A stretch of DNA of 22,216 nucleotides from Agrocybe praecox (Eukaryota; Basidiomycota; Agaricomycetes; Agaricales; Agrocybaceae). The notes under the pieces are model-generated. The model was not told where the DNA came from. It did not search any database and saw nothing but the letters and a program-made list of their open reading frames with translations. The stretch is taken from positions 1-22,216 of the forward strand of contig CAXHKQ010000164.1 in NCBI GenBank assembly GCA_964017145.1. The letters are read 5' to 3'. A program made the position numbers and the translations under genes. Shown here in pieces: positions 8,070-18,190 of this stretch (position 1 is its first letter; each line of letters begins with the position of its first letter).

Positions 8070-8240
8070 AACTGGGTGACGTAGAACGATACAGGTATAC
8101 TCGGATGATTGGTATTTAAATAGCGCACAAAACTTCATCACTCAAAAAAATATACACAACTCTTGCAGGCATTTTTATTTTTTGGGTCGTTTTTACAAAA
8201 CGGAACGGTTCCGCGTGTTCTCCCTTTAAACTCTAAAAAA
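8070..8240 (+). repeat. Dispersed repeat, copy B
   Basis: Same-orientation relative of 5165-5330 with the same ordered blocks (TATACTC, ATGATTGGTA, GCACAAAAC, CATCACTCAAAAAAA, GGGTCGT, CAAAACGGAACGG, TCCGCGT). The two copies are about 2.9 kb apart. Confidence 0.8.
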
Positions 8241-8309
8241 TTCAAGATAATGCACAGCCACCGTGTTTGATTGTTTTTTCGTCTTTGGTCAATACAATGT
8301 TGATGAATT

Positions 8310-8370
8310 CGATCGACTATTCAGATACACGATCGACTCTTCGGATACACGCTAGCCGCGAAGCGGCTAG
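8310..8370. repeat. 20-bp tandem duplication plus GAA-triloop hairpin
   Basis: Two 20-bp units (8310-8329 and 8330-8349) both start CGATCGACT and end GATACA. Immediately after, CTAGCCGC (8352-8359) and GCGGCTAG (8363-8370) pair perfectly around a GAA loop. Confidence 0.75.
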
Positions 8371-9226
8371 TGTGAAATATAATAATTAATTGTGGTGGGT
8401 AAGTTAAAATCAATTGAAATCCATCTATCGATGGACGATATATTTCCCATTGAAAAACATTTATTCCATGTGCACTTCCCTCGTGATAACACCGGTATAA
8501 TGTCGGCATGGGTATCTGCACTTCAAGTGGGTTAATTGTGAGTGCGACGCCGCGGAGTGCGGCGCTCATTGAAGACTTGGTGTCGCGCCGTTGTCGGGGG
8601 ACTACTCTTGGGACTGGGACTACTCTTGCACTGGCGTTTGACATTCTCGACGTTGCGATCGATACACCCGACACCCGACCCGCTAGCACTCAAGACCGCA
8701 CAATGCGCGTTCGAGTGCGTTTTCCGTGTTCGTCGAAGTTCAAGTTCTCATTTCCGCACGATCAGACGCCCGATGTTGCATGCGGTATAGTAGAAAAAAG
8801 TATATGCTACTGCTGAAGTGTCTGGCATTGGTTTTTCTGATTTTGCCATACATATTGAACGAAGATTAAAATATGCGTGTATGCATGTGTCTGAGCCAAG
8901 GGCAAAACGCACATATGGAGGCATTCGAAGGCGAATTCGCAGTGTTCAAATAGAAATTGTCGTCACACAGAGTTCAGCATAACATGAACGCTTTGTCGAC
9001 GTGTCGACGTGCAGTTGTGACACGTTTAATTTCCGTCGTTATCACGAAGAAAAAAAAACATCACTGACGAGTGAACGTACCAAAAATGGGCCTGACCAGC
9101 GAATATTTTTGCAAGGTTGTAAGATATAATATTATACCGAGAAAGAAGAAGATAGAGCTAAAACTGACAATCTACGTACGATGTGTAAGCTTGTGTAAGG
9201 AAAAAACGAGGACAAACATGCTTATC
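8371..9226. other. Intergenic, no supported gene
   Basis: Overlapping frames of about 80-120 codons on both strands (8321-8816) coincide with a GC-richer patch and show no recognisable domain or codon signature. I do not call them. Confidence 0.4.
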
Positions 9227-9345
9227 ACCTCGTAACAGAGCTTGCTAGCTCTTTAATTACCTCATCACAGAGCTTGTTAACTCTTTTAACACCGCGTAAT
9301 TAGCATATTAGACCTTTTAAGACCTCGAAATACCTTCAAAGACCT
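9227..9345 (+). repeat. Degenerate 32-bp minisatellite
   Basis: Units starting ACCTCG/ACCTCA/ACCGCG begin at 9227, 9259, 9291 and 9322. The first two share CACAGAGCTTG(C/T)TA(G/A)CTCTTT; later units retain only the start and the spacing. A short ACCTCGATAC remnant follows at 9342. Confidence 0.7.
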
Positions 9346-10308
9346 CGATACAAGCAAGATACAATCGTTTTAAAACTATTCGCGGGTCGGTTCCAATATT
9401 CGAATCCACAAAATGCGCGTCGATTGTTTTCACCCCTCATATCACTTACTCGACCCGCGTTTAGAGCCCGCGGTAAAAACAAATCGCAACATACATGACG
9501 GTATGTTTTTATGGCAAAACATGCCGTACACGATCCGGCACGAACATTTCGCATCAATATATGATACAACCAACGAGAGCATGTCCAACAACCGAGTGTA
9601 CAGATAAGCGGATTACGATTTTCAATTATAATCGCACGCGATGGACATGCAGACCCATTTACCACTCTAACTACACTATATACATGCACATGCGAGCATA
9701 CCTCCTCTCGTGCGTATGTGTGGGTGTCATGTTTGTGTCCGTCTGTGTGCATGTGTATGTTGGTGCATGTGGTGCGACATGCGGATTACCGCGTGAAAAT
9801 GTGCGTCCTGCTATGATATGCATCCGACACAAATCCGGCACCGCATCGCGCAATGCGCTCGAAAAATTGTATGCGAACGCACGCACTCGCCGGCACAATT
9901 TGTCCCTGCTACAACGAGGTGAAATATAAATGTGGATCATACCCACGGACGGCGCTCGCCCAGCTCATCTTATTGAGAGCGATTGATTAAATGATGCCGC
10001 TGTTCACTGTTGCCTGCATGTTGGGTCGCTGCACAACACGTGCAAACACCCGCAGGCGCACACAAACACAGAAAACCGCAGGATACTACAACGCATATCC
10101 AATTGACGAGCATATTCACGTTCGCATAATTTTATGTATGCGGCAGCACGAACAAGGACAATCAATCGTGTTGACATGCGAACGATAGTCATTATGTGAC
10201 CGCTCATTTTGTCATCAGCACGGACAATATGTACATGTTACGTAACATAATAATTCAACGATCAAACATGTGGTGGTGTGAGAGGGAAGCGCTCAACGGT
10301 TGAATATT
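9346..10308. other. Intergenic, CA/TG-rich, no gene seen
   Basis: Overlapping reading frames on both strands (9336-9946) have mixed, low-information translations around TG-rich tracts (9700-9770). Nothing supports a coding call. Confidence 0.45.
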
Positions 10309-11069
10309 GGGTAAGGTCGGGCAAGTTTTGCCAAAAAAAGTTCAACGAACTCCCACGTCTGTAGTTTCGAATTTACAACCAATTTGGAACTGTTGAAATG
10401 CAATATAAAGACTATTTCAAAATTGTATTGTTCTTAACATTGTAAAAACATATTTTAATTAAGTTTTTTTCTTCAAAAAAGTCTCATGGATACAAAATGG
10501 AGAGGCCATGAAACACTTTTCGTAATTTGAGGTTTTATTGACCAAACATAGTTCAAAATCGATATTCGAAGTATTGTCCATCGCTAGCCACAAATGACAC
10601 GAATGAACTTCCCCGCAAACTGCATTTATTCGGCACGAAAGTCGACATATTGAATGGTCTTGGAATGTATGTTGTATGTTTGTATGTTTTTTTATGTATG
10701 TTGTTTACACTTGAGCAAGATCACACATACTGACAATCTAAGATATAAGATAGTTTTGGAGAGCCCACATGTATTACACCCTCTCTTAGGAATCTGTTAA
10801 AACTAATTCCAACTCCTAATATTTATTGGAAATATACCTTGATCCCCTCGTGAATGGTAATGTAAACATTACAAGAAAATCGATTTCGCTTGTTTGCATC
10901 AATCGTTCGTGATTCCTATCGCTATATTGGGAGATGATTTGTCGAAGCTAACATACCAAAAACATATATAACTTTTGTATTAAAAGCCTTACCGGCCTTA
11001 ATTCATTTTAAAGGCCAAAAATGACCGATGCAAAACTTGCTCCCTCGCAAAACTTGCCCAACCATACCC
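10309..11069. mobile_element. MITE-like element with G-rich inverted termini
   Basis: The left end GGGTAAGGTCGGGCAAGTTTTGC (given here as GGGTAAGG, then TCGGGCAAGTTTTGC) at 10309-10331 is matched by the inverted right end at 11047-11069, with two differences in 23 bases. A second subterminal GCAAAACTTGC sits at 11032-11042. The 761-bp interior is AT-rich and non-coding and includes the palindrome GTAATGT-AA-ACATTAC near 10858-10873. No transposase is seen and no target duplication is certain, so the class is unknown. A third copy of the terminal motif is at 18159-18190. Confidence 0.65.
10664..10703. repeat. TATG-type simple repeat
   Basis: Irregular ATGTATGTTGTATGTTTGTATG run inside the MITE-like element. 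Confidence 0.6.
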
Positions 11070-11071
11070 TA

Positions 11072-12702
11072 CATACGAACAAATATGTTCATCTAATTAA
11101 ATCATGTGCAGGTGAATAACGCATCGCCTGCGAATCGGATCGAAATTACGTCTTCTTTGACTCCCGTGTACGAAGCATAAAGTCTCCGTCTACCCACTTC
11201 GGTGTGCGAATTAGTTGCTTTTGAGCCAAAGTACCTCTAGAACGCACCCTTTGAACGTCGTCGACTTGCTGTCAATTCCACACACATGCGATCGATTCAA
11301 CATTCAAGAAGCCGTATTCTGTGAATTGCGCATGCGATTCCGGTCTTATGTCTAATGAAAACTATCAGACTAATTATATATAATACCCTCGGAGAAATGC
11401 ACACGCTCGCACATGTGCTCGCCGAATTACCTCTCTGCGAGTGAATTACGTTACCTCTGACATTTACCTTTACGGAGCCGAACTTACACCCTACAGTGGC
11501 AATATGATATAGCCTCTCAGAACTGGAAATGAATAGCTTTTGCGCAATAATTCGCATGCAATATTTAAGTCCAGTCCCAATTGTATATGTTATTCGTCGA
11601 TTTTATTCTTTCATTAATGTCACTAGCATATTTTTATGTGTGTGCGGGCGTGTCTCTGACATATTGCTTTCCTCGCGTTATACAAACACGCACACACACA
11701 TTCAACACGCTTCGCTCGGCAGTCACCACTCTTCGCCGATTCGCTCGTCTACGGCAATAATCCGCAATCGAACATCGTACCCAAACCAGTAACCCACCAA
11801 CACGTGCCCAGTTGTGCTACATTACATTTTCCGGCTACAGCATCAACTCACTCACTCAGCCCAGCCGACCGAATGCTAGGGCCAATAAAAATTATCATTG
11901 CAGATGTGCGGCGCGTTGTGCTGGAAACCTTTTTTGTTGATTAATCGAATTTCTACGAGGCGCGCCGCGTTTATGCGCCTCCAGAGCCGACCGACGAGCC
12001 GCCCACGCGCCCATTCGTTTATCCGTATTTGCGCCCCCAAATGCAAGCAACGATCCGACAACCGACACTACACACGAACGTTCACCTTCATCTCGTCGCC
12101 GGCGCCGCCGCCGCCGCCGCCGTCTTCGTCGTCGTTATTGGAGGAGTAACCGTGGCCTACTTGAGACTTGAGACGTTCGAAGCGAAGCGAACGCATACAT
12201 TGTTGGGTATGTTGGAAGACTTTCAATGTTGGATAAGCATTTTCGATTGAATATTGTGAATATTGAATTATGTGAAGGTATATTTGAACATTTCTTGAAA
12301 TATGAAAATGCATTTTAGCTCAGCATTAACACTAGCGGGAAAAATTTAAGGATTATTTTACCCGATTTGTTTTGCTGTTATTCGAAGAGCTGTATCTTCT
12401 TTAATATAATGGTCGAATCAGTGTCGGTCTAAAAGTTAAGTTCGAAGTTTCTAGTTTCGAGATCTTGTAATGGTTTATTTTTCAGAGCCACGTGTATCGT
12501 ACAGTCGTGATGAAACAAAAATCGTTTTTGTTTATTGTGCACGAACTTGGACAAATAATTACATCTCAACCGCCATATGGAGCGGATAACATGTTCGTTC
12601 AGCTTTAATTTGCTTGTCGTTGACCTCGATGCGATTTGTTGTTCACTGTGATATCGAACTTTGAATGGAACATCAATATCTCAGCAACCAATGATCGCAC
12701 AA
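11072..12702. other. Intergenic, no supported gene
   Basis: Short frames only. GC-rich sequence at about 11950-12160 includes a (GCC)n run at 12103-12122 followed by TCG repeats, which generates poly-Pro/Ser and poly-Ala frames without other support. Homeodomain-like AT motifs (AATAAAAATTAT and GATTAATC) lie at about 11885-11947, which could suit an enhancer but prove nothing. CGTTCG (12174-12179) and CGAACG (12188-12193) form a small inverted repeat. Confidence 0.4.
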
Positions 12703-12704
12703 TA

Positions 12705-13874
12705 AGGAGTGCGGCAGAAAAAAACGCATAACTTTTTTATTCTATAACTTATGAACCTGTGCCGCAATCTTTAAAAATGAAACGGAATATAAAAGATGAT
12801 TCTTTTAAGATTTGTTTGTTCTATAGACAGAAAAAAAACATTCCATTTTGACAAAGATATCAAGCTTTTCGGTATACATTCAATTTTTCGTTTTTTTAAA
12901 AGTATCTGTAACCGCCATCGAGGCTGTAATTCATTGTTTTTCCAAATCTTTGATGTTTTGGCATCAGGAACTTGTTACCTTCAATTATATTTTTACTAGA
13001 GCTCAATACCGCCCAATTGGCCGGAGTTATGGACAATTCGGAGGGTGTGCTTCCGTGGGTACAAATGTCATCTTATCACCATTATACCAATCAATCGTAG
13101 AAGACTTATGATGACACTACGCAAAATCAGGCCAGACTAACTAGACACCATAGGTCTTCGAATGAATGGTAGGAGCCTTTCCTAGAGGCACTCCTTGATA
13201 TTTAAATGTCGGTTCCATCGAGCCACATATGATGAACGATATGCTAAAATAACAACACATGCAAATCGCCTGTCAAACCAGAACCAAACAAACAAACATT
13301 TGTATGGCTAGACAAAAATCGACATCAGTTTTCACGGGAGTCTTTCAGCCACTTGACGCTTCTTCACGTCTATGTTCAGTGTTTTATACTCTTCATTGCA
13401 CCTTAGGCCTGACGCTGATTTTTTTTGCGCATTGTTCTCTCATCGCAAACCCATTTTAACTGCATAACTGCGATTCGACAACCTCGGATTTTTGTTCACG
13501 AGAGCTATCACTTTCTTCGCCTTTCCTGGCCTTGCGATAATACTTTTTCTTCCAGAACCTTTTTTTCTATGAAGATAGAAAGTGATTTTATTCAAACCGA
13601 TAATTTTCGAGACAATTTATTGATAAACTTCTGATTTATTGGCAAGGATCGGTTGACTCCACTGCGGATTATCAATAAATTGTTTGATGACGAATGCAAG
13701 GGTTTCAAATATTGATGTCATTGTGATACTATGATATATTTCAAAAGGAAATGATTACATGGTAAAAATCTTACAATTCATACTATCACTTTGACGAAAA
13801 AACAATTTTATTAATCCAAGTCGTTTTCGAGCTATAGCCGAAAAAAGTTATGCGTTTTTTTCTGCCGCACTCCT
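12705..13874 (-). mobile_element. Mariner-type DNA transposon, D37E group, inactive
   Basis: A perfect 34-bp terminal inverted repeat begins AGGAGTGCGGCAG at 12705-12738 and is mirrored at 13841-13874. Both ends are flanked by TA (12703-12704 and 13875-13876), the target duplication of the Tc1/mariner superfamily. The interior holds a minus-strand transposase relic with stop codons. Total length, 1170 bp, is slightly below the usual 1.3 kb, consistent with internal deletions. Undamaged ends with a dead gene suggest the copy was moved by a transposase supplied elsewhere, or that the ends are functionally constrained. Confidence 0.9.
12890..13640 (-). pseudogene. Mariner transposase remnant (D37E)
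   Basis: Reading the minus strand from about 13640, a helix-turn-helix region is recognisable (RKKGSGRKS, then KKVIALVNKNPRLSNRS and YAVKMG), ending at a TGA near 13440. The C-terminal half is readable from about 13137: WPDF with the aspartate codon at 13126-13128, then IDWYNGDKMTFVP, HPPNCP, LRPIGRY and ALVK. There are exactly 37 residues between that aspartate and the position normally occupied by the catalytic glutamate in RPIE. Here that codon is GGG (Gly, 13012-13014), so the third catalytic residue is lost. In-frame stops replace residues in FA*, CP* and RY*. The middle, with the first catalytic Asp, is not recoverable. It is an inactive relic. Confidence 0.85.
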
Positions 13875-13876
13875 TA

Positions 13877-15235
13877 AATTCATGAATACTTTTGAAAACT
13901 TCAATTATTTCTCTATGAATATCATATATTTTGTCTGAAAAAAATGTATTGCTCATCCTACAAGAACTTGTAAAAACAGTGAAAAACGAGCTTTTGAAGG
14001 GTTTCGGGGAAATCAACCGCAGCGGTACAAATGTGAACATTTTTTTTTAAAGAGTACGTTTTTAATTTTATCGTACTCGAGAAATATCAACAAATTTTCA
14101 ATGTATTCCCTCTGCCAATATCTTCCGCCACAGGGCAATATGGCAGAAATCCTGACACACGTACGTATATTTTTATTTTGCCTCTAGTTTCATCTTTGAC
14201 AGTCGCCCCTTGATTGGTTCGAATCACTATGGTTTTTTTACTTGTGTGTGCTTACAAAAATATCCTTAAATTTTGTCCACTAGTGTATGTAAAAAATGCA
14301 ATGCATAGAAAATTGCGCTTTTCTTCCGCAAGGCGTTTCTGCCGAACGCATTATCAAAATAACATAATATATGGCCTGCCTTGATGTTTCGAAAACTGCA
14401 AAAAATGTCCTAATTTAATTTAAAAACCGTGTTCTAAAAGACAATGAACCTATACAAAAACAGAAGATACGTTCCAAGCTGAAAATAACAGATACAAACC
14501 AAATACTTTCTCATGGTGTATTTAATTGTGATATTGCACATTAACATAATTTATTATGATCAATGTTCGATATTTTTTAAGCGTACTAGTTCTTTTATTC
14601 CGCGATAGACACATAGCACATCAACTGCATCATTTTATTTGCCGTTATTATTTTCATCAATTTCGATTAGCTCGAACAAAGACACACTTATAACGTGATA
14701 ATAATATAATTTTCAAACAAATTTAACACTTATAGTGGTTATTATGACACATTTTCGTTTACACCACTTATGCCCTGAACGGTTCATAATGTTTTGTTTC
14801 CATATGATGTAGCGGATGCGCATCAACATCAACTGTTATCATCCGTGTTTCATTACAATGAAACCTGAATCCTTAGATATTGAGAAAATAAAATTGTTCG
14901 TTTCGCCCTAGCCCTAGCCCTGGCTTCCAAAATAAATGTCCGATATTTTTCAAATATTGTTACTTTAATTTGTTCACATTGCACAACATATAAATACAAT
15001 GAAACAGGAAACAATTGGGCTGGGGCGTTAGGGAGACTTTTTCAAGACCGTTTTCTAAAAAACGTGTTCTTATAGACCGTGCATTAGGAGGTTTCGGTGT
15101 GCATGTTATCGTCATGATGTTATTTTTCTTCCAAGATGTCGACGTAAATAACAATTTTAAAAAACTGAATTGAAAAAAAAAACGTAGTATCAAAAGACCC
15201 TCTCAACATATCAGCCTATACCAAAGTAGATACCT
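13877..15235. other. Intergenic, AT-rich, no gene seen
   Basis: A small inverted repeat TCTGCC(A)ATAT/ATATGGCAGA lies at about 14110-14150. Three CCCTAG hexamers occur at 14906-14923. A minus-strand frame at 14960-15193 has no recognisable domain. Confidence 0.45.
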
Positions 15236-15424
15236 ATGCTATGCTATCACAGCTCAAACACACAGCTCGGAATCCTTTACTTAAAGCGTTACTCGATGCG
15301 AGGCGCTCGTCCGCTGGCTGTGAGTGGGTTCTCTCTGCCAGCCGTCGAACGAACGGAAGGTGCGGTGGCGGGCGCGACGAGGTGGATGCTTCGAACCGAC
15401 AGCAGCTGGTGCGCTGGTGAGCTG

Positions 15425-15498
15425 CTCGAGCGAGCACTTGAATAAATAAACTGAATGCGGATCGACCGCCTTGAATCAACATAATTTAATGTCAGTGT
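15425..15498 (+). repeat. Dispersed AATAAATAAA-containing repeat, copy 1
   Basis: GAATAAATAAACTGAAT, then CAACATAATTTAATGTCAGT, matches 19494-19531. This copy has an extra 20 bp (GCGGATCGACCGCCTTGAAT) between the blocks. GC-rich sequence precedes both copies. The poly(A) signal inside a conserved block suggests remnants of an LTR or retroelement 3' end, but no LTR boundaries or target duplication could be fixed. Confidence 0.6.
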
Positions 15499-15680
15499 CG
15501 GGTTGTGCGTGCTTGCGCTTTGCCTAAGCGGGTGTGTGCAAGCGGAGTGCGAGGTGTGAGCGGGATCGGAGTGCGTGCGATTATGACTATACTGAACATA
15601 CGGTGAATGAGGATCTGAGCGACCCACGTACAAGTATTTCAGTTATCCGCTTTAATGAGTCCAATGCGGTTTGAACCAGT

Positions 15681-15686
15681 TTTATT
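15681..15686 (-). terminator. Poly(A) signal for the 187-aa gene
   Basis: TTTATT on the plus strand reads AATAAA on the minus strand. It lies about 60 nt after the stop codon of the 15745-16308 gene, a normal 3' UTR spacing. Confidence 0.65.
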
Positions 15687-15744
15687 GAAGCCGTATCAAC
15701 GAAATACTAAAGATAATTTATAATCTAATGAAGTAGAATTAATT

Positions 15745-16308
15745 CTATTTCTTCCACGCCTCCACTGCCCGCAAATACTCGATACTCCTAAACGTGTCCC
15801 AGGCATAGTCGCGCAGCATCTGCAAAATAACCGCCCCAACATCGAAGATCACTTGCAGCCGAGCCGCAGACGATGCAGATAGTGCGAAATAGTCAGGCGT
15901 TCGCTTGGCAATTAGCGCGTACACTTTGCGGACATCGTCCTCGAAACGGGGCCCCTTAATGCTCCACACATGAGCAAGTACCGGATCGTTTCGGGCTGCC
16001 GAGCCCAATACTTGCAGTGCTTTCGCACCGTCAACCTCACGAGTATGCTGCAGTTCGGCTACACATTCTCGGACTCGCTGGCTGACGTGTTTGATTTGTT
16101 CGCCTGCTGGTCGGCAGCGCTCGTGGCGCAGGTATTTTAGAATATGGTTGCCATGTCTGAAGAGAATTTGCTCCATGCGAATCATGTATCGGTCGTTCAC
16201 ATCGTTGAGTCGCGATAGTAGTTTTTGGTCAGCAATGGAGAAGTTCACTAGAAAGCATGTCAATATGAGGAGAATTAATCCGAAATGATGATTATGCTGT
16301 GACTGCAT
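15745..16308 (-). CDS. Putative small secreted protein, family not recognised
   Basis: 187 residues, single open exon. An in-frame TAA lies upstream, and the first true ATG after it is at 16308, with A at -3 and G at -1, so I start there rather than at the upstream TTG. Residues 9-26 (FGLILLILTCFLVNFSIA) are a clear signal peptide with likely cleavage after A26. The mature chain of about 161 residues is predicted mostly helical, with two cysteines (C65, C82) that could form one disulfide, and ends in EAWKK. It has no transmembrane segment after the signal, no repeats and no recognised motif, so I assign no function. An AATAAA lies about 60 nt downstream, and a perfect 19-bp palindrome lies 72 bp upstream. 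Confidence 0.8.
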   Translation of the reverse strand: MQSQHNHHFGLILLILTCFLVNFSIADQKLLSRLNDVNDRYMIRMEQILFRHGNHILKYLRHERCRPAGEQIKHVSQRVRECVAELQHTREVDGAKALQVLGSAARNDPVLAHVWSIKGPRFEDDVRKVYALIAKRTPDYFALSASSAARLQVIFDVGAVILQMLRDYAWDTFRSIEYLRAVEAWKK

Positions 16309-16379
16309 CCTGAGAACTGCTACTGGTCTTATGTGGTTCGGTTGCAATTAAACTGGCTGTAGGTACCTGAATATAGGAA

Positions 16380-16398
16380 ACAGATGTTGAACATCTGT
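16380..16398. promoter_or_regulatory. Perfect 19-bp palindrome upstream of the 187-aa gene
   Basis: ACAGATGTT (16380-16388), a central G and AACATCTGT (16390-16398). Each arm contains CAGATG/CATCTG, an E-box type, so it could be a dimeric transcription-factor site. It lies 72 bp upstream of the ATG. The function is inferred from position and symmetry only. Confidence 0.4.
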
Positions 16399-16580
16399 AT
16401 TGATCCACTTGGTGTGAAGACGTAATTTGTCGAAGACGTCATCCGTTCTATTAAAGATTCACAAAATTATTTCAACATCAATGCCTTTATCAAAATGAGT
16501 CTAAGTTTCACGTGCACCTTAACTTCATATAACACGGTTTATCAGAGCACGGTCTTAATTTAGTCCCCCAAAACCTTGTA

Positions 16581-17290
16581 CAGGGTGCGCCATCTGTTGC
16601 GATACACTTTGAATCTTGAATAACTTTCGATGTGGACAACTTTTTCAAATTATTATTTTACACAAAACTAGTTTGTTCCTGTCTATTTTATGTCCACCAT
16701 GTTTAGAATATAATATCCAACACATTACTGCCTTTATTTGGTATGCAACAATATGCCTTTTGTCGTGCTCGTCATGCTCTATTTTTCAGTTTATAGGAGA
16801 ATTCAAAATCGCACAAAACAAACCACAATTATAATTTTCCCTCAAACGATTTGTACGTATGTAATAGAATAGTGTTTTCTCAACAAACTGCACCATTACA
16901 AATCATGTACCAGTGTCCCGTCTCCTATGAGCCGAAAAATAAACCTATTTTTCCGATAAACGACACTCTCCAGTCGCAACGATTGGTTCTAGGCCTTCAA
17001 CATTTTGAGAGTCTTTGAGCCCTTGACCGTCAAATCTACCACACACTGTAATCAATCGAATTTAGATCGGCCGAGTAGGACGTCATTCTGGTGACGATAT
17101 AAAATTGAGAAAACAGTTTCTTGTTCACGTCTTTTTAAATTTAGCCTCGGGGGCAGGCGCTGGGCCTGTTGGATGTCTAAAGTGCGTCGCCAAAGTGCTG
17201 CTGTGCCCACGGAAGCATGATGACCTGAAGAAGGTCTAGTCGATACTTCTTGGTTGAATTTGAGACCCTTTTCCACTAAAACAAGAAATT
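16581..17290 (-). mobile_element. Decayed mariner-type element, one end only
   Basis: The plus-strand edge TA-CAGGGTGCGCCATCTGTTGC (TA at 16579-16580) resembles a mariner terminus. Moving right, there is an AT-rich 3' UTR-like part and then minus-strand transposase remnants. No matching inverted end was found further right, so the element is truncated on that side. The right boundary is approximate. Confidence 0.65.
17035..17283 (-). pseudogene. Mariner transposase fragment, frameshifted
   Basis: Minus-strand reading in three frames recovers mariner landmarks in order: EKGLKFNQEV, then MLPWAQQHFGDAL, a damaged version of the QQDSAPAH motif (read as TGPAPAPEA), NFISSPE, and ADLNSIDYSVW for the family's SPDLNPLDYSVW. 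Frame changes and in-frame stops separate these pieces, and the catalytic aspartate of the DSAPAH motif is gone. The N-terminal half is missing. This is a fossil of a group different from the D37E element at 12705-13874. Confidence 0.75.
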
Positions 17291-18158
17291 TGTTTACGTT
17301 GGCGAAAATTCCAGGTATTTAGAGATTCTCGCACACGCTTTTTACGGTGTTCCGAGGACGAATATACCGTGTTTTAGTAGGTTTACTTGTAATGTAATAT
17401 AATCATACGTGGTTTGTCTGCCCGCCAACACAGCATATTCCCCACGCTGAATTATGCAACACAAACACACGAAACGTGACCTACACCCGAATCCTACATT
17501 TACGACTGCGGAAAAGTTATGTTTGTTTATGCGTTCGTGCCCGCTGCGCCCTAACCGCATTTCGACCGCTTGCCGACATCCCGAACGAACGGCGGACCCA
17601 CACTGTCCAACTGTCGATATTCTCGATTTGGGTCAAACGCGCCCTCTGACGTGTGCACGTGCATATCTGCACAGATATTCGCCATGCAAATCAATAAAAC
17701 CGTAGCCCCTTTGGAGCATGCTGAGCATGCTGCTGCTCTCGAATAATACACATTCAACAACGTCGTTCGTCTGAAGAAAATTACGATTTCATTTTCATAC
17801 TGCCGTCGGCTGGAGCATATCAACGAGCATTCGCGCGCGCAGTGCAAAAACGTGAACGTTCGACACGTGTCAAACGAGCGGCGAGACGTCGCTCTCCCGT
17901 GAAGGAAGATGCGGGGGCGAGACGAGACGCGCAGCGCTTGAGGATGATGCGCATCAAATGTGTGAGCGTGTTCGCGCATCCGAACGCATCGAACTCGGCG
18001 CTCGCACGATGGTAATATCACAAATGCAAATTGGCCAAATATATATTCCAGATGAGTTGTGCTGCATTTGATTTCATGGCACGATCAATTTCTCGCGTGC
18101 ATCATGCGCGCGCGTGTGCAAGTGGTGCGAACGAGTTTTATTTTTTGCCTGCATGGCA
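17291..18158. other. Intergenic, GC-elevated, no supported gene
   Basis: Frames on both strands (17342-18021) lack recognisable domains. Two POU-type octamers ATGCAAAT occur at 17684-17691 and 18024-18031. GAGCATGCTGAGCATGCTGC at about 17716-17735 is a local direct repeat. Confidence 0.4.
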
Positions 18159-18190
18159 TAGGTAGGGGGAGGTGGGACAAGTTTTGCGGT
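18159..18190 (+). repeat. Single copy of the G-rich MITE terminus
   Basis: TAGGTAGGGGGAGGTGGG followed by ACAAGTTTTGCGG is a relative of the ends of the 10309-11069 element. No inverted partner was found downstream, so it is a truncated or solo end. Confidence 0.6.

Noticed and set aside
8321..8816. Overlapping frames on both strands
   Set aside because: No domain or codon bias, and they overlap the hairpin and duplication at 8310-8370.
11898..12250. Frames with poly-Pro/Ser or poly-Ala ends
   Set aside because: The low-complexity part comes from (GCC)n; the rest has no recognisable features.
14214..14228. tRNA B-box-like GGTTCGAATC
   Set aside because: No A-box upstream and no cloverleaf, so neither a tRNA nor a supported SINE.
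14906..14923. CCCTAG hexamer run as telomere-like repeat
   Set aside because: Only three copies and not the usual insect telomere unit.
14960..15193. Minus-strand frame as a transposase fragment
   Set aside because: I could not match it to any transposase motif.
15745..16347. Longer 200-codon version of the secreted protein
   Set aside because: The upstream start is TTG directly after an in-frame TAA. The ATG at 16308 is a better start for a eukaryotic gene.
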